Shown here piece after piece: positions 31,548 to 44,000 of a DNA stretch of 64,000 bases. Position 1 is the first letter of the stretch, and each line of letters opens with the position of its first letter. This DNA comes from Planoprotostelium fungivorum. Its lineage: Eukaryota > Evosea > Variosea > Cavosteliida > Cavosteliaceae. A program made the translations under genes and the position numbers. The stretch is taken from the NCBI GenBank assembly GCA_003024175.1, contig MDYQ01000083.1, forward strand, positions 1 to 64,000. Direction: 5' to 3'. The notes under the pieces are model-generated. The model made no database searches. It was not told the DNA's origin and saw only the letters and a list, made by a program, of their open reading frames with translations.

Positions 31548-32964
31548 TTACAGAGTAATGACCATGACGCTGATGTTGTCGGTACTTCCCTTCTTCAGAG
31601 CGTGCTGAACGAGCTTCTCGCTCAAGGCCTTCTCATCACCCTCCTGATGAACGAAATCCACCACCTCCTGATCCGAAGCAACGTCCCACAGCTGCTCATG
31701 CTCAGTCATCACCTCTTCTCTTCTTCTCACCCCGTCGCAAGCCAAGACCAAGTGAGTGTCTTGTGCTGTGATCTCGGTCGTCTGGATGTATGGCTCGCCG
31801 GTCACGTATTCTTTCATGGGTGTGTCACCCAACGATCTCGTTACGGCTAAGACTCCTGCGCTGGGATGAGTCGTGATGCATGGGAGATCGAAGGTGTGAT
31901 GATCGTCTCATTATTTCTTTTCGTGGAGAAGATGTTTCGTCTTTCGTATTCTATCGGGTGATGTCTGTGTGTCTCGCGATGGAGATGTCTTAATCGTGGA
32001 GATGCCATGAGAGATGTTCTGCGATGGTCTCACGCACCGTTGACTCGGTTGAGGATGATGAAGCCACCGACCGATTTGATTCTCTGAGATTCACCCTCAT
32101 CGTTCGTCTTGTGATCGTGAGACATCCTCTCTGCCTTTCCTCCTCTGGAAAGGACAGCTCTGGCGTCTCCTGCATTGGCTACGTACAACATTTTCTTCTC
32201 TCCCTCTTTGACGATGAGAGCGGAGACAGCAGTGGTTCCAGCGGCCACCTTCTTCTCTCCGATCTGTTTGTCGGTTAACAGGTAAGCTTGTTTCAAGGCC
32301 TCGGAGTAGTCGTCGCCCTTGGTTAGCTCTTCTTCGAGGACCTTCTGGGTTTAATTGGGGATATGCATTTCGGTCTCACCTGATGGAGGTGGTTGGCGGT
32401 GTAGATAACGGCCTCGGTTCCACCTGTGGATGTTATTTCTCCTCTCGTGAACGATGTGGGATGTAGGGGATGGAAAAATGGGGTGAGACCTACCGTGACC
32501 ATCATAGATGGCAAAATAACCTTGTTCTGCCTTTCCCTCTAATTGATCTACGATAACGTGGGCGTCCTAAAAAAACATTACTTCACATCCAAATCCATTC
32601 TTGTATAATGCACCTCCATAGATTTTCTGAACCGTAGATTCTCGTCCCAACTGACTGAAACGCTTTTGACGGACGAACATTGGAAGAAATGACTTGTCTC
32701 TTGTGGTAAATGACCCGGGGTTGCAATCTCTGTGAGTCCCGCACGAGTCTTCTGTTCGACTTTCCCTTCGGTAGGTTTCTCTTCCTTCTCTTTCACTGCG
32801 TCGGCTGCATTTTGTTCCGCATGCTGCTCTGTGGCTTGCTCGGTCGTGTTCGATCTCTCTTCGTGTACTACTGGATCACCACCCTCAGTTGCCATGCTGT
32901 CTTTTGGTTGGTGTCTGATGGAGATGTTTTTTCTTCTCTCTCCCTGGGACATTTTATTCTTCAT
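31548..32964 (-). CDS. PP2C-family metal-dependent Ser/Thr phosphatase
   Basis: PPM/PP2C phosphatase. An acidic Ala/Glu-rich N-terminal extension (about 100 residues) precedes the catalytic domain: [27 protein letters not shown], the metal motif [14 protein letters not shown], then [19 protein letters not shown] (GTTA), [20 protein letters not shown] (GDSR-type motif), [39 protein letters not shown] (DG) and the final [12 protein letters not shown] (DN). All metal-binding Asp residues are visible, so it should be active. The start may be 32964 or the second Met at 32952. Four or five introns. It is divergent from SPAG16, with about 190 bp between starts. Confidence 0.92.
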
Positions 32965-33156
32965 TTATTTACTTTTCCTCTCTGAGAGAGAAAAGAGGAA
33001 CATTTTCACATGTGAGCCCAATCAGATAGCTCTCCTCTGTTGCGCAGTGCGTCTGTTGGAATGTTCTTATGCTCGTCTTCTCACGCGAACACGTTCACAC
33101 GATCTTGTTGGACTATATTTAGCGAGTTTCGTGGAATACACAAACAAACGCGGCCG

Positions 33157-35431
33157 ATGAAGGGTCTTCGTCTCAGAAAAGAACACAATCCAGTTACAGA
33201 ACTGAATGAAGATGAATATGAAGCTACCGCCTATTCTTTAGAGAGTGAGAGCTTCTTTCCGATCGATCTGTGAAATCAGACGGTTCCCTCTCGATTGCTC
33301 GGGGTGACGCTCTCGCAGAGATTCATCTGGATGAGGATGAAGAACAAATGCTCGAATATGAAGAGGTGGACGTTGGTAGTGATTCAGATGAGGAGGAAGA
33401 GGAGTCTTTTGAGAAGACACTCAACATTCTGCGAAAGAGTGCTCAGACTTCACCGAACGGTAGGTCCGCCGTACGCGTTCAACCTGATTCAGAATCAGAA
33501 GAGCCGGAGGAGAGTAAAGAAGAGCCGGAGAGGAAGACTCAAATCCCTCAGCCATACGTGGAAAGACTGCCAGAGGTGAGAAAGTGATGAGGGAATCGAT
33601 ATTTAGCCTGAATGAAAGGTGGTCGATGACTTCTTCCGTAACTTTTTGATTCGCACTGGGCTGCATCGCACATTGGAGGTGTTTCAGACGGAGTGGTACG
33701 AAGCCGTGCAGAAGGGAGATCTGAGAGAGGAAGACATTGGGACAGTTCCAAACATCTATTTATTGAACAAAGATTTGAGCAACAGACAGAATCAGTCGGT
33801 GAAAGAGATAGACAAGTGGAAGAATAACACAGGGTGCGATCCTCTCTATCGTACATCAGCTGAAGTTAGTTTAAGGAAACTGCAAGAGACCATCAACAAA
33901 CTGAAGAAAGAGAGAGACTTTCACAGGATGCACCACAAACGAGTGGGCCAAGAGAAGAACAAACTCTTAACCGAAGCGAAAGACTTGAAACAGAAACTGT
34001 CCCATTACAGAAGCCTGTACGAAGAAGAGAAGCGACGAGCGGACACCACGAGAAAAGAGAAGGTCCTCTTACAAATCGAAAAGGACAATCTGACCCGAAA
34101 GGTGAACAACCTCGATCAACTCTCGCTCATCTCATCAGCTGTCCGATTTCAACGGAGAATCAACCAACGAGAGCGTACGCACTTACCCTCAGAAAGATTC
34201 AGTACCGTCTCGTAACACGACCTTCAACGGCTCGACTCTGAATTCCACGAAGAAGAGCAACTTGAACACGACGAAGGTCACGACTGGGTCAATGAGTGGC
34301 AACACGCAGAATCTCATCGGTATACCCTCAGAATCACGTCCGAATCCGTGGACCGACTTGGAAGTGCCACCCATGAAGATGATGAAGCACGCCGTTGCGA
34401 AAGTGATCAAGGCACACGACAGTCCCATCTCAGCGTGAGTTTGGGAGAGAAAGAGACACGCTGAGGCATGCAGGTTGGTAGTCCATCCTACGAGACCATT
34501 GGTCGTCACGGGATCAGATGATCGGACGTGGAAGATGTGGGCACTGGGATCTGATCAGTCCATCATGCAAGCAGAGGGACACCGAAGTTGGATCTCTGAT
34601 GCTGATTTCCATCCGCAGTAAGTGCACGTCTCACCTGTATTGTGTCCATCGTGCTGAAATATGCAGGGGATCCCACCTCGTGACATCGTCTGGTGACTGC
34701 ACTCTGAAGATCTGGGACCTCAAGCAGGGAGTCTGCAGCATGACGCTGACGGATCACAACCAAGCCGTCTGGAGCTGTGCCTTCCACGATCTAGGAGATT
34801 ATGTCATCAGCGCATCGATGGACAAGACGTGCAAGCTGTTTGACATCCACGCACAAAAGTGCAGACAGACTCTGAGAGGTCATGTTGACTCGGTCAACTG
34901 CGTGACGTTCCAGCCTTTCTCAAACAATGTAGCCACAGGTTCTGGGGATAAGACAGTCTCGCTGTGGGATATTCGAACAGGTCACCCATCACCTCCACCA
35001 TCGACGCTGATCCTCCATCAGGTATCTGTCATCAGACGTTCTACGGGAGAAACAGTTCGGTCAACTACGTGTCCTTCAATCATCGAGGGGACAACATCGT
35101 CACGACCGATGCCGATGGAGTTGTCAAGGTCTTTGATGTCCGCACCGTGACAGAGAGGATATCCATACAGGCAGGACCATCACCTGCAAACAAGGCCGTC
35201 TTCGATCGAAGTGGAACACACGTAATCATCCCCAGCGACGATCACAACATCAAGATGTGAGAGACGATACGAGAGATGATGTTGATGGGATGCAGCTTCA
35301 ACTTGGTGGATGGAACTCGATACGAATTGAAGGGTCATGATGGGGCCGTTCAGGCTATCGGTTGGGATGTGCAAGGGGATGTGATGATATCAGTCGGTGC
35401 CGATGGCTGTCTGCGATCATGGTCTGCATAA
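33157..35431 (+). CDS. SPAG16: SPAG16/PF20 axonemal central-pair protein
   Basis: WD40 protein of the ciliary central apparatus (PF20 in Chlamydomonas), needed for beating. An acidic N-terminal third (MKGLRLRKEHNPVTEL, then DEEEEESFEKTLNILRK) is followed by the PF20 signature VVDDFFRNFLIRTGLHRTLE, FQTEWYEAVQKGDL, NIYLLNKDLSNRQNQSVKEI and a coiled coil. About seven WD repeats come next: ALVVHPTRPLVVTGSDD, WISDADFHPQGSHLVTSSGD, WSCAFHDLGDYVISASMD, VNCVTFQPFSNNVATGSGDK, VNYVSFNHRGDNIVTTDADG and VQAIGWDVQGDVMISVGADG, ending LRSWSA at TAA 35429-35431. The N-terminal dimer region plus seven repeats is the full family layout. Seven or eight introns. Strong evidence for a motile cilium. Confidence 0.92.
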
Positions 35432-35545
35432 TACACTGTACACCCTTGTCGTCCTCGTCAATACATAGAGCCTAGAAGAGAGATGATGTAATGCATTATC
35501 GTGAATTTTTTATGCAACTCTATGTAAACGAGATAGGCCCATAGA

Positions 35546-36161
35546 TTAAGACAGCTTCTTGGTGGAGAGGATGAGTCCGACAATGAGACCGTAGAGGGCA
35601 AGAGCCTCAGCGAAAATGAGAATGAGAATCATTCCGACGAAAAGTCTGGGCTGCTGGGCGGTGGCGCGGACACCAGCATCACCGACGATTCCAATGGCCA
35701 TACCAGCGGCCAGACCAGACAGACCGACGCAGAGACCAGCTCCAAGATCAGCGAATCCCTTGAAGGAGTCGTACTCGTTTCCAACTGCGGGGTTAAGTAC
35801 GTTGTGAAAATGGAGGAGATAGAGGGCACTCACTACGTCCAGAGATAATGACAGCAATGATAAGACCGTAGATACCGATAACTCCAGCCATAACCACGGG
35901 AATGATGGACTTCATGACGAGTTCAGGTCTCATAACTCCCATAGAAGCGATTCCGACTCCAGACTTGGCAGTTCCGTAAGCGGCACCCAAACCTAAGCCA
36001 TCATTAATCATATGATCTTCCCCCATTGAACATCATGTGAATAAAGCCGTGAGGGCTTGAACGTGTGTCGTATTGTCTTCGAGTTCGGACTCACTGGTGA
36101 AGACGAGGGCAGCGGCACATCCGATGAACCCAAAGAAAATGCTAGCCTCAGGGGGAGCCAT
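35546..36161 (-). CDS. ATP6V0C: V-type ATPase 16-kDa proteolipid subunit c
   Basis: Forms the proton-translocating ring of the vacuolar ATPase, acidifying endosomes and contractile vacuole. [20 protein letters not shown] starts the first of four membrane helices; [20 protein letters not shown] and [20 protein letters not shown] follow, then [20 protein letters not shown] and the catalytic helix [20 protein letters not shown] with the essential Glu. Ends LSTKKLS. The N-terminal length and single loop mark it as subunit c rather than c''. Two introns (about 35793-35834 and 35995-36094). The protein is near-identical to animal subunit c in helices 2-4. Confidence 0.95.
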
Positions 36162-36878
36162 TGTATGATGTCTATATGTTCTGGGGAGGTCTTAGAGGAT
36201 AGTGGAAGGGAGGATGGCTGCCTTTCCTTTCTCTGAGGATGAAATGTGATCCTCGCGTTTTCAATAAATGGTCCCATAACAAATTCGGTCGATTTTCCAT
36301 ACAAAATGCACGGCGATGAGATCCCGAAGGTGGACAAGCGGAAGAAGCCCCTTCACGTGACAAAGAGAAGCACCCCTTCTCTTCACTCTCTCCTTCTCAC
36401 TCTCTCTTCTGTCTCTGTCGCCATGTGATGTGAATGAAGAGGGCAACAGAGCCCTTCGAAATGCCGTAGAGGTCACGACCTTCTCTTGACGTCACGCGAT
36501 GTCGCAGGTTGCCGGGAAAGGGGGAGATGGACACGGAATGGTCGTGAACGAAGGCAGGGGGGGTTGGCCTAGTCGAACGATGATGATACGACGACCTTTT
36601 TGTGATGTGCCCTCTCAATCATCGAGATCGAGGGGATCAGAAGATGATGTGATCATTTGACGTTCGACCTCTGCACGAAGATACAATGTCTATCGTCATG
36701 TTTCCACGTATGTGATGTAATAGACACTCTGCACCCCTTCACTCTCTCTTCGCGATCCACAGAGACAAACGCATTCCAAGAGAGAGACAGAGAGGAATAC
36801 AAAGATGCTCCTTTTGTTCTATTCGATCACAGAGATGAAAGGGAAGGTTCAAGTGAAAAGACTCTATGGCATTCGAGT
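36162..36878. other. Intergenic stretch, no gene seen
   Basis: About 700 bp between the V-ATPase subunit c start and the eS1 stop, both genes on the minus strand. It must hold the promoter of the first and the 3' end of the second. Several tctctctt/gagagaga tracts occur; short frames only, without motifs. Confidence 0.5.
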
Positions 36879-37933
36879 TTAGACCTGAGCTCCGACCTCC
36901 TCGGTGGTGGCAGCGGCGGCAGCAGCGGGGGCAGCCTTGGCGGGGGCGTTCTTGGACTCTCCGTGGAGCTCAAACAGCTTGAAGGGATCAAACTTGGGTG
37001 TCTTGAGGACCTTGACCTTGCGGATGAAGACATTCTGCAGGGGGTAGATTCCCTGGCACTCTCTCTCGATCTGCTTGCCGATGGCCTCAGGGATGAACTT
37101 GGCAACGAGGTCCTTCAGCTCGGAGGTGGTGACCTCCTTGGTGATGATGTCGGACATTCTCTTGCGGATGGCCTTGATCTGAGTGGTCTGGGCGTATGAC
37201 GTTCTCTTGATCTGGTTGATGCGCTTCTTGGTGAATCCAATGGCGAACACTCTCAGGACGTATCCGTCGGTGGTCTTGACATCGACGAAAGCCTCGATGA
37301 GGGTGGACCACTTGCGGACCAAAGAGCGCAGCTTGTCGGTGGTCAGATCCATTCCGTAGAAGTTGGTCAGGCACTTGGTTCCCTGAACATCCTCAATGAT
37401 CAGCTTGATCTTGCGGTGGCTCTGGTCCTCCTCCTTCTGCAGATCAGCGAGGTTAACCTCGAGGACACGTCCCTTCAGGGCGTCGGAAGCAATTCCTTGG
37501 TGGTTTTATCAGTCACATGAATCATATGGGAAAAAAGATGGAGTCTTCATCTTTTCCTCCCAGCTGAAGAGAAGTAAGAAAACACTCACTGGTTCCGGCG
37601 GTCTTGTTGACGACGGTCTTTCCGACCTGGGTAACGGCGAAGGTGGTGGGGGCCTTGACATCGTACCACTCCTTGCGGGTGAAGGGGTCGACGATCTTTT
37701 TCTTGAGACCCTTCTTCTTGTTAAGTCCTTTGTTCTTTCTGCATGGAATGTGAGAAAGAATCTTTCACATTTCTCAATATACAGAAAGAGGCGTAGAAAC
37801 GCTATTGTATCTTCCAGTCACGCTCCACGATGCCATCACGATGCCATCACGATGAATCGAGTTGTTATGATGTTCAGATCAAAGTCCAAGAAAGGTCCTA
37901 TAACATCGAGGATGAGACTCACCCAACAGCCAT
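36879..37933 (-). CDS. RPS3A: 40S ribosomal protein S3a (eS1)
   Basis: Small-subunit ribosomal protein eS1. Exon 1 encodes MAVG; the intron (about 37742-37922) is followed by [42 protein letters not shown], then a second intron, [80 protein letters not shown] and [20 protein letters not shown], and an Ala-rich tail ([17 protein letters not shown]). It is full length for the family (about 260 residues). Intron 1 holds a strong hairpin (AATGTGA paired with TCACATT) but no clear snoRNA boxes. Divergent from CutC, 388 bp apart. Confidence 0.95.
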
Positions 37934-38321
37934 CTCTTCTTCTTTTCTTATGAAAAGGTTTCTCTTAGAACAGTATGTAGGAGCCGCTGTTCTGGAAAAA
38001 GACGAGACCTTGGTGATCACGAGTTATTCCCTCCCTCCCCTTCCCCTCCCTCCCCCCCAAGAAACAATAATCTTTATTTTATTTTATTCCTCTCCTTTCG
38101 GACACAGCTAACACGGAGATAAACGATAGAACGCACGACACGAGAAGAAGAGAATAGAGGTGAGATGAGTTTATATGCTATTCTGTGGATTCGAGATGGT
38201 TCATATCGTAGATTATTGGAGGATGTAAATGCAGATCTTCCTCTATTTCGAGTCGTCCACATGAGAAAAGATGTGATAGATGTTTATTGATGGATAGAAC
38301 AGACCATAGACCAAACGTAAA
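37934..38321. promoter_or_regulatory. Shared upstream region of eS1 (-) and CutC (+)
   Basis: The starts of the two divergent genes are 388 bp apart, so this stretch contains both promoters. It includes a pyrimidine-rich run (ccctccctccccttcccctccctcc, near 38030) and an AT-rich block (ttttattttattcc). I see no gene and no element whose factor I can name. Confidence 0.45.
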
Positions 38322-39379
38322 ATGACCGACGGAACTAGCGCGAACGTTATATTCGAAGTGTGCATCGATTCTGTGAGATCAGCAAAAGCTGCCTTTGCGG
38401 GGGGTAGGTGAGATACATCTTATGATCAAAATGATTGACTTCACAGGTGCTCATCGCGTCGAGCTGTGCGCCGATCTCTTCTCTGGAGGCATCACACCCA
38501 GTCACGGATTGATCAAGCAAGTGTCAAACATCACACAAGAACACATACACAGAAAGGCCAAGCTGATGGTCATCATCCGTCCGAGAGGTGGTGACTTCTG
38601 TTACGATGAAGAAGAGATGGACGTCATGCTGGAGGACATCCGTGTCTGTAAGTCACTTGGAGTCCACGGAGTCGTTTTGGGATGCCTCAGAGAAGATGGA
38701 ACCATCGATGAAGAGAAGACAGGAAGGTTGATCAGTGAAGCTCGTCCCATGTCCATCACCTTCCATCGTGCATTCGGTGAGATCGTGTCATCTTGCATCT
38801 CGCAGCCGATCTCATCTCCATGTCAGACATGACACCCGATCCTCTCAATGCTTTAGAGGTCTGTGTTCGTCTCAACGTCGATCGCATTCTCACCAGCGGT
38901 CACGAGTCATCGTGTTTAGAAGGTGAGAGGAAAGAGTTTCTGTCTCTCACATTTCTTCAGGGTTAGACACTCTGAAGATATTGGTGGAGGTGAGAGACAG
39001 ACGATGATGATGATGATGATGAAGATGATGGATGATCTGATGGGTTTGAAGAGGGCGAGAGATCGTGTCATCATCGTGCCCGGAGGTGGAATCACAGCGA
39101 AGAACGTTGGGAAGATACTGAACGGATGTGGAGCTCGCGAGTTCCATTCCAGTGGAAGGACGAGGTGATGTTGACATCACATGTCAACATGTCCATCACG
39201 ATGGAGAGACGATGCTGATGGTGATGCAGCATGGAGGGACCCATGCGATACAGAAAGGGAGGAGTTTACATGGGAGGAGTTCTAAGACCTTCAGAATTCG
39301 ATCGTTCGTACGTGGATGTATCGAAAGTCTCCGAGATGCAGAAGAGATCATCGTTCGTGTGATGGAGGGTGAAGAATAA
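38322..39379 (+). CDS. CUTC: CutC-family protein (copper homeostasis)
   Basis: TIM-barrel protein of the CutC family, linked to copper tolerance; its biochemical role is unsettled. MTDGTSANVIFEVCIDSVRS begins the first strand; then GGAHRVELCADLFSGGITPS, KLMVIIRPRGGDFCYDEEEM, SLGVHGVVLGCLREDGTIDE, ARPMSITFHRAFD, DRILTSGHESSCLEG, RVIIVPGGGITAKNVGKIL and CGAREFHSSGR. These are the family blocks in order (VELC, IRPRGGDF, VFG/VLG, TFHRAFD, RILTSG, GGGI, HxS). The conserved Cys and His residues proposed to bind copper are present. Four or five introns. The last exon, after 39165, diverges and ends at TAA near 39379. Confidence 0.9.
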
Positions 39380-39451
39380 AATACGGCGCTCCTGATTTAT
39401 TCTTCTTTTCTCCCCCCGGCGGTCACTTGTGATGAGATGTCCATCGACTCT

Positions 39452-40336
39452 TCACTGAGGCTCGTCAAGCGCTGGCTCCGTCTCTTGCTTCTCATCTGTT
39501 CGATCATGAGAGACGTGGACAGAGACACACGCGTGCATCACCTCTTCGTTAGACAGGTGATCGGTCTGGTCTATCGTTCTTGATATCCTCTTGCTTCTCC
39601 TCTCTGGATTGTCAGCGTATCGAACGCTTCTGGAGCGAAGGCCGTTGGCCACTGGCTTGTGTGTTCCTCTCTACATCATGTCAACATGAGAAGAGAAGAG
39701 AGAGTGTACCTGATAGGCTTTGATTAAGACGTCCCAAGTCAGAGATAAGAGGGCGTTTCCCCAGTCACAGATCTTCCAGAATGTGTTCACTTTGAATTCT
39801 TCGATGTTGTCGTCGATGGCCTTCTCGTGTGTCTCTAATGTAGGATCGATGTATGCACCGAAGAGTATCTCTGCACCCTGTGGATGATAAGACCGACAGA
39901 ATGGCGGGGATGGAGAGGATGTATGAATCACCTTGGAGTATGTCAACCAAGCGAGGAAGACGATCTTGATTTCGTAATAAAATGGGATGGCGAAGACGAG
40001 AACGTCTATGTAAAATTCAATGATCGAGAGGAGTCCGACTACGATCCAGTAATGTAACAGTCTCTTCTGTTCTTCTAATTCCTTGTAAAATTGCATGGGA
40101 GGAATGTTCATTCCTGTTGATGATTGTCAATTAAGACGAATACATACAAATCTAAGTTTAGATCACCTGAGGAATTGAATGGGTCGTAATTAGAAAGCAA
40201 GTTGCTCTTCAGACTCTTCCATGTCTGGTAGGCTGGCGCGAGATACAAGATGATGATGCTGAGCCCAAATCAGAGCGCGATCAATGCGAATCGTGAATCC
40301 CCACCAGATGTTCTTCGATACGAAATAGCCGAGCAT
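39452..40336 (-). CDS. REEP/HVA22/DP1 family ER-shaping protein
   Basis: Reticulon-like hairpin protein that bends the tubular ER. The exon starting MLGYFVSKNIW joins over a 45-nt intron to CIIILYLAPAYQTWKSLKSN, giving the family LYPAYxSxK motif (here LAPAYQTWK); a second intron leads to EEQKRLLHYWIVVGLLSIIE, FYIDVLVFAIPFYYEIKIVF and AWLTYSKGAEILFGAYIDPT, with THEKAIDDNIEEF. The two hydrophobic hairpins are complete. The tail (NPERRSKRISRTIDQT) ends at 39452. I prefer the Met at 40336; a longer in-frame start at 40414 (MEKENAGQFGPFQRNN) is possible. Four introns. This model explains what otherwise look like separate short frames at 40190-40414 and 39671-40111. Confidence 0.82.
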
Positions 40337-40571
40337 CTTGCCGTGTTGATCGTGATGTGTTGTGTTGTTGTTTCTTTGAAATGGGCCGAACTGCCCCGCG
40401 TTTTCCTTTTCCATGGAACCTCCCTTTTTTCAACTTGAAAGAGTCCCAAAGGTTCTCACGCAAAACGACCACTCCATCTGCGTAAGATGATGTCCATCGA
40501 TCGGCGCCACATGCAACGCAGTCTGATCACGTGGAGGACAAACGATGAAAGAGGTGTTCTCGAAAAAGTTT

Positions 40572-40952
40572 TTATTGTTGGAGTTGAGGCAGGAGGTTCA
40601 TCAGACCCTTCATATCGAAGGCGACGATATCGTCTGCCAGAAGCTTTCGCTGTTGTGGGTTGAGAGGTGTGATATCTACGTTCCCGGTCTGGAGGTATGA
40701 GAGGATCCAAGAGAAAGCACCCGGTTGTCTATCGACGAACATGCGAGAGTGTTCGTCCACAGGGAAGGTGAGGAGGTTCGAGGGCTCTTTAAGAACCACA
40801 CCCCAATGGGTGTCAAAGACAAAGGGCTCTCCGTTGTTGGGGTTCTGAAAGATGATAACCAACTTGGAATGCATGTCCAAGCTCTCTACGGAAGATCCAG
40901 AACGGAAGAAGTTGTTCGAGTCACGAAGGTTGATGGAGATAGGTGTAGGCAT
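40572..40952 (-). CDS. KCTD-type BTB/POZ (T1) domain protein
   Basis: A single-exon frame of 126 residues. The N-terminal 45 residues (MPTPISINLRDSNNFFRSGS, KLVIIFQNPNNGEPFVFDTH) contain an atypical first strand. The core is T1-like: LLTFPVDEHSRMFVDRQPGA, FSWILSYLQTGNVDITPLNP and a closing helix (RKLLADDIVAFDMKGLMNLL). The FVDRxPxAFxxILxYLxTG pattern is that of KCTD proteins, which often act as cullin-3 adaptors. There is no second domain, so it may be an oligomerisation module only. An upstream exon beyond 40952 is possible but none is obvious. Confidence 0.8.
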   Translation of the reverse strand: MPTPISINLRDSNNFFRSGSSVESLDMHSKLVIIFQNPNNGEPFVFDTHWGVVLKEPSNLLTFPVDEHSRMFVDRQPGAFSWILSYLQTGNVDITPLNPQQRKLLADDIVAFDMKGLMNLLPQLQQ

Positions 40953-41087
40953 TTCGTAAGCGTGGGCGGTGTGTACTTGATGATGATCTGAGGAAGAGGG
41001 AAAAAACGTTTTCGAAATCTCTTTGGTTTTCAGTTCGGAGCGGTTTCTAGAAATTGTGCGATCTGCGATATCATCATCACATTCCGT

Positions 41088-44000
41088 TTATTCATCCTTC
41101 CTTGCGGGCTCCTTGGTGGCCTCTTCTTTCTTCTCTTCTGTGACAGAGGTCGTCTTCTCTTTGTCTACCGAAGGTCCAGCGTCGCTCTCTCCTCCCGAGT
41201 TCATCGATCCCTCTCCCTCCGCCTGCGATCCGGGTAATGGTGACGTCTCGCTCGTTTTCGGTTTGGGTTCTTCTTGTTGATACACGTAGATCTTCGAATC
41301 TGTATCCATCAGTCACCATCACGAATGACGTGATGTAAATCACCATCTGAGCATGCGAGGATGCACTTTGAGCTGGGGTGAAAGATGATCTTGCGAATGG
41401 CATCCTCTGTAGGACGTGAGAACACAGAAGAGTCATCGATGAACACACTTCCTGAATCTCTCAGTATGGCCACGACCGATTGGGTCTGCATGTTCCAGAC
41501 GAAGATCTTTCCATCGGTATTGGGCGATAGAACGTACCTGTTCACAGTCACTCCTCCATCATCATCATCATCATGATGTTGTCTATCACCTTCCGTTGCT
41601 GGCACATCTCATAAACCACGAGTTAGAGAGGTACTCCTTGTGCTGGAACGTCTTCACCAGCTCGAAGCCCACTTTTCCCCTCCCGTTCGTGGGGAAGATG
41701 AGCTTGCGAAGGTGAACCGCGTTTGGCACGGAAGGCTCGTCCTTGTCATTCACCAGCTCGACACCTGCTCGTGTCATCATCATCATCTCACGATCATCAT
41801 ATCATCTCACGATCATCATATCATCATCACGGTCACATCCTCAACATCACACATTGATACACGATCACTCACCTTTTGTTAGCAAGAACATCTCGTTAGG
41901 CTGAGACGGTATCTCCATGGGAAAGACAAAGGTGCACACGTCGCAGATGTAACTGTACAGAGTGGGGAACGACTGCACGACTTGCTCCGTCTCGAAGTCA
42001 AAGAGCTTCATGCTGTCATCGCACGAGGCCAAGAAGAATTTGCTGCCGGTGCCAGGCACCACCGAGATCGAATGGACGGTGCTCGTGCCTTGCTCTGCGA
42101 TCCTCACATGACCTCTGCTCTGTCTCAAGTTTGCTCCCACGTCCCACTGTACAATGTGAGATCACGACTTCTGACGTTCGATCGAAAGTTTCACCTTCAA
42201 GATGCTGCTCTGATGACCACCGGATAACAAGAAGGTGCTCCCGTTGAATTGGACCTCTTCAATGACGTTGATGTCTGATGGATGCCCTTCCAATCGATGT
42301 ACGATCTGATGGAGGTGAGAGAGTGTGTGAGTCTGACACTTTACCTTTCCTGTTTCGATGTCGTAGACTTTGATCTGGCCGGCGATGGACTCGTAGTCTT
42401 CCATCTCGCCGTTCCACCTCTTCTTGTCTTTTCTCTTTCCTCCAACGAGGGCCACACCATTGTCTCTCGAGAAGTGGACAAAGTGATATTCCTCGGCTTC
42501 CTACCCCACGTGAGAAATTTCCACGAAATTTCCACGAAAACTCACGGAAGGTTCTACGTACTCCTTCACGAGCGTCCATGTGTCCGTCCCTCTCTGCAGC
42601 TTCCACACTCGAAGCGTACCGAGGTCACTCACTGTCCCCAGCAGATTTCCATCTCTCGATAGATTCATAGACATGATGTGGCCTGGATGATTCATAGATG
42701 GTCCCGGTAGTACGGGGTATGTCTTATTGATGTATACGATGCCGCGGTATTCTGTCGGTGGGTCAGAATTGGGACGTGAGGGCGGAATGAGTCACCCGGG
42801 AGGGTCGTCGCGTTGGCTTGAATGAGCTCGGCCAGGTGGTCGGGCTCGAACAGCTTGATGCTATTATTAGGCTTTCTCAGCGAGGGTGGTCTCAAATTCG
42901 GACCCTTCTGGACGGCAGCGTTGTCCGTTCGGGTCGTTTCATCCGATTGAAACGGAGCCGGGGGAGGCACGACCAATGGCTTCACTACATCTGCCCCCGA
43001 CAGCGACAGCGACGTGGAACGTTCTCTCGTCTTCGATTCTATCTTCTCCCTCTCATCATCATCTGTGTCTCCCTCATCACTGTCCGAAACGTGGTTACCC
43101 GGTGCCTGAATCCATTCAATTCCAATGTCCTTCACCTCTTCACCATCACCTTCCAATGTCCTCTGCCTGCTCTCAGGAAATAATTGGCCAAGTTTGTCGT
43201 GACGACAGCTCTCCACATCTTGTCCTTCAGATTCAGATCGTGACCGTATTGTTCTTCCATCCAAGTGAGGATCTCGGCTGTCGTGGCACTTCCACCCATC
43301 TAAGAGGGTGAGAGGGGTTATTTAGACGTGGTCACCTCTTGGACGGCTTCGGTTGCCATGTCCATGAGGGAGCCGATGTCGGGTCTGTCTTCTGATTTCT
43401 TCCTCTTGCTTCTCCTCGAAGAATTAGAGAGCTTATCGTCCTGAAAACTTTAAAATGGATTTCTCCGTGTTTTAATATTTCCACCTCTTCCTCGGCTTCG
43501 AATCGCCTGATGTTCCTCCTGACGGGTTTTCTCTGAGATTTCTCCTCGTCGTTGTATTCTTCATCCAACGGTTTCAGCTTCTTCACTTTCGGTGTGGGCT
43601 TTGGTTTCGGTGTCGAAATGGGTCTGAAGATAGGTCAATCTACAACCCGCCAGAAGATATTCACGTTTTGACCCAATCTTTCTGTGCACAGTCGTTACAG
43701 ATCCAAGAGGCTGAGGGAGGATCGTGAACTGGTGGATCGAGACACTTCCAGTGGCAGGCGAGCTCGCAAGACATGCAGACGGCCATGCCTTCTCTCGTCG
43801 TACCTTTGCACACGTTGCACACTCTCACGCTAGTGTCCTGAGCGTCCGTCGGTCACGATGATGACGATGGTGTGATGATCGCATGATGATCGCGATGATG
43901 ATCTCACTTCGACGAGGGCGGGTCCATCTGTCTCTATGATACCATCGTTATCGTTCTCCATCAGAATCCAATCGGCTCTCTTCACTCCCTTATCCATGAC

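Noticed and set aside
37495-37588. Possible C/D snoRNA in the second intron of the eS1 gene (GATGAAG ... CTGA)
   Set aside because: The C box does not fit RUGAUGA well, no terminal stem is clear, and the intron is under 100 nt. The hairpin in the first eS1 intron likewise lacks box motifs.
40190-40414. Separate small gene upstream of the REEP family gene
   Set aside because: Splicing from this frame into the next gives the missing LAPAYQTWK motif of the REEP protein, so it is its first exon rather than its own gene.
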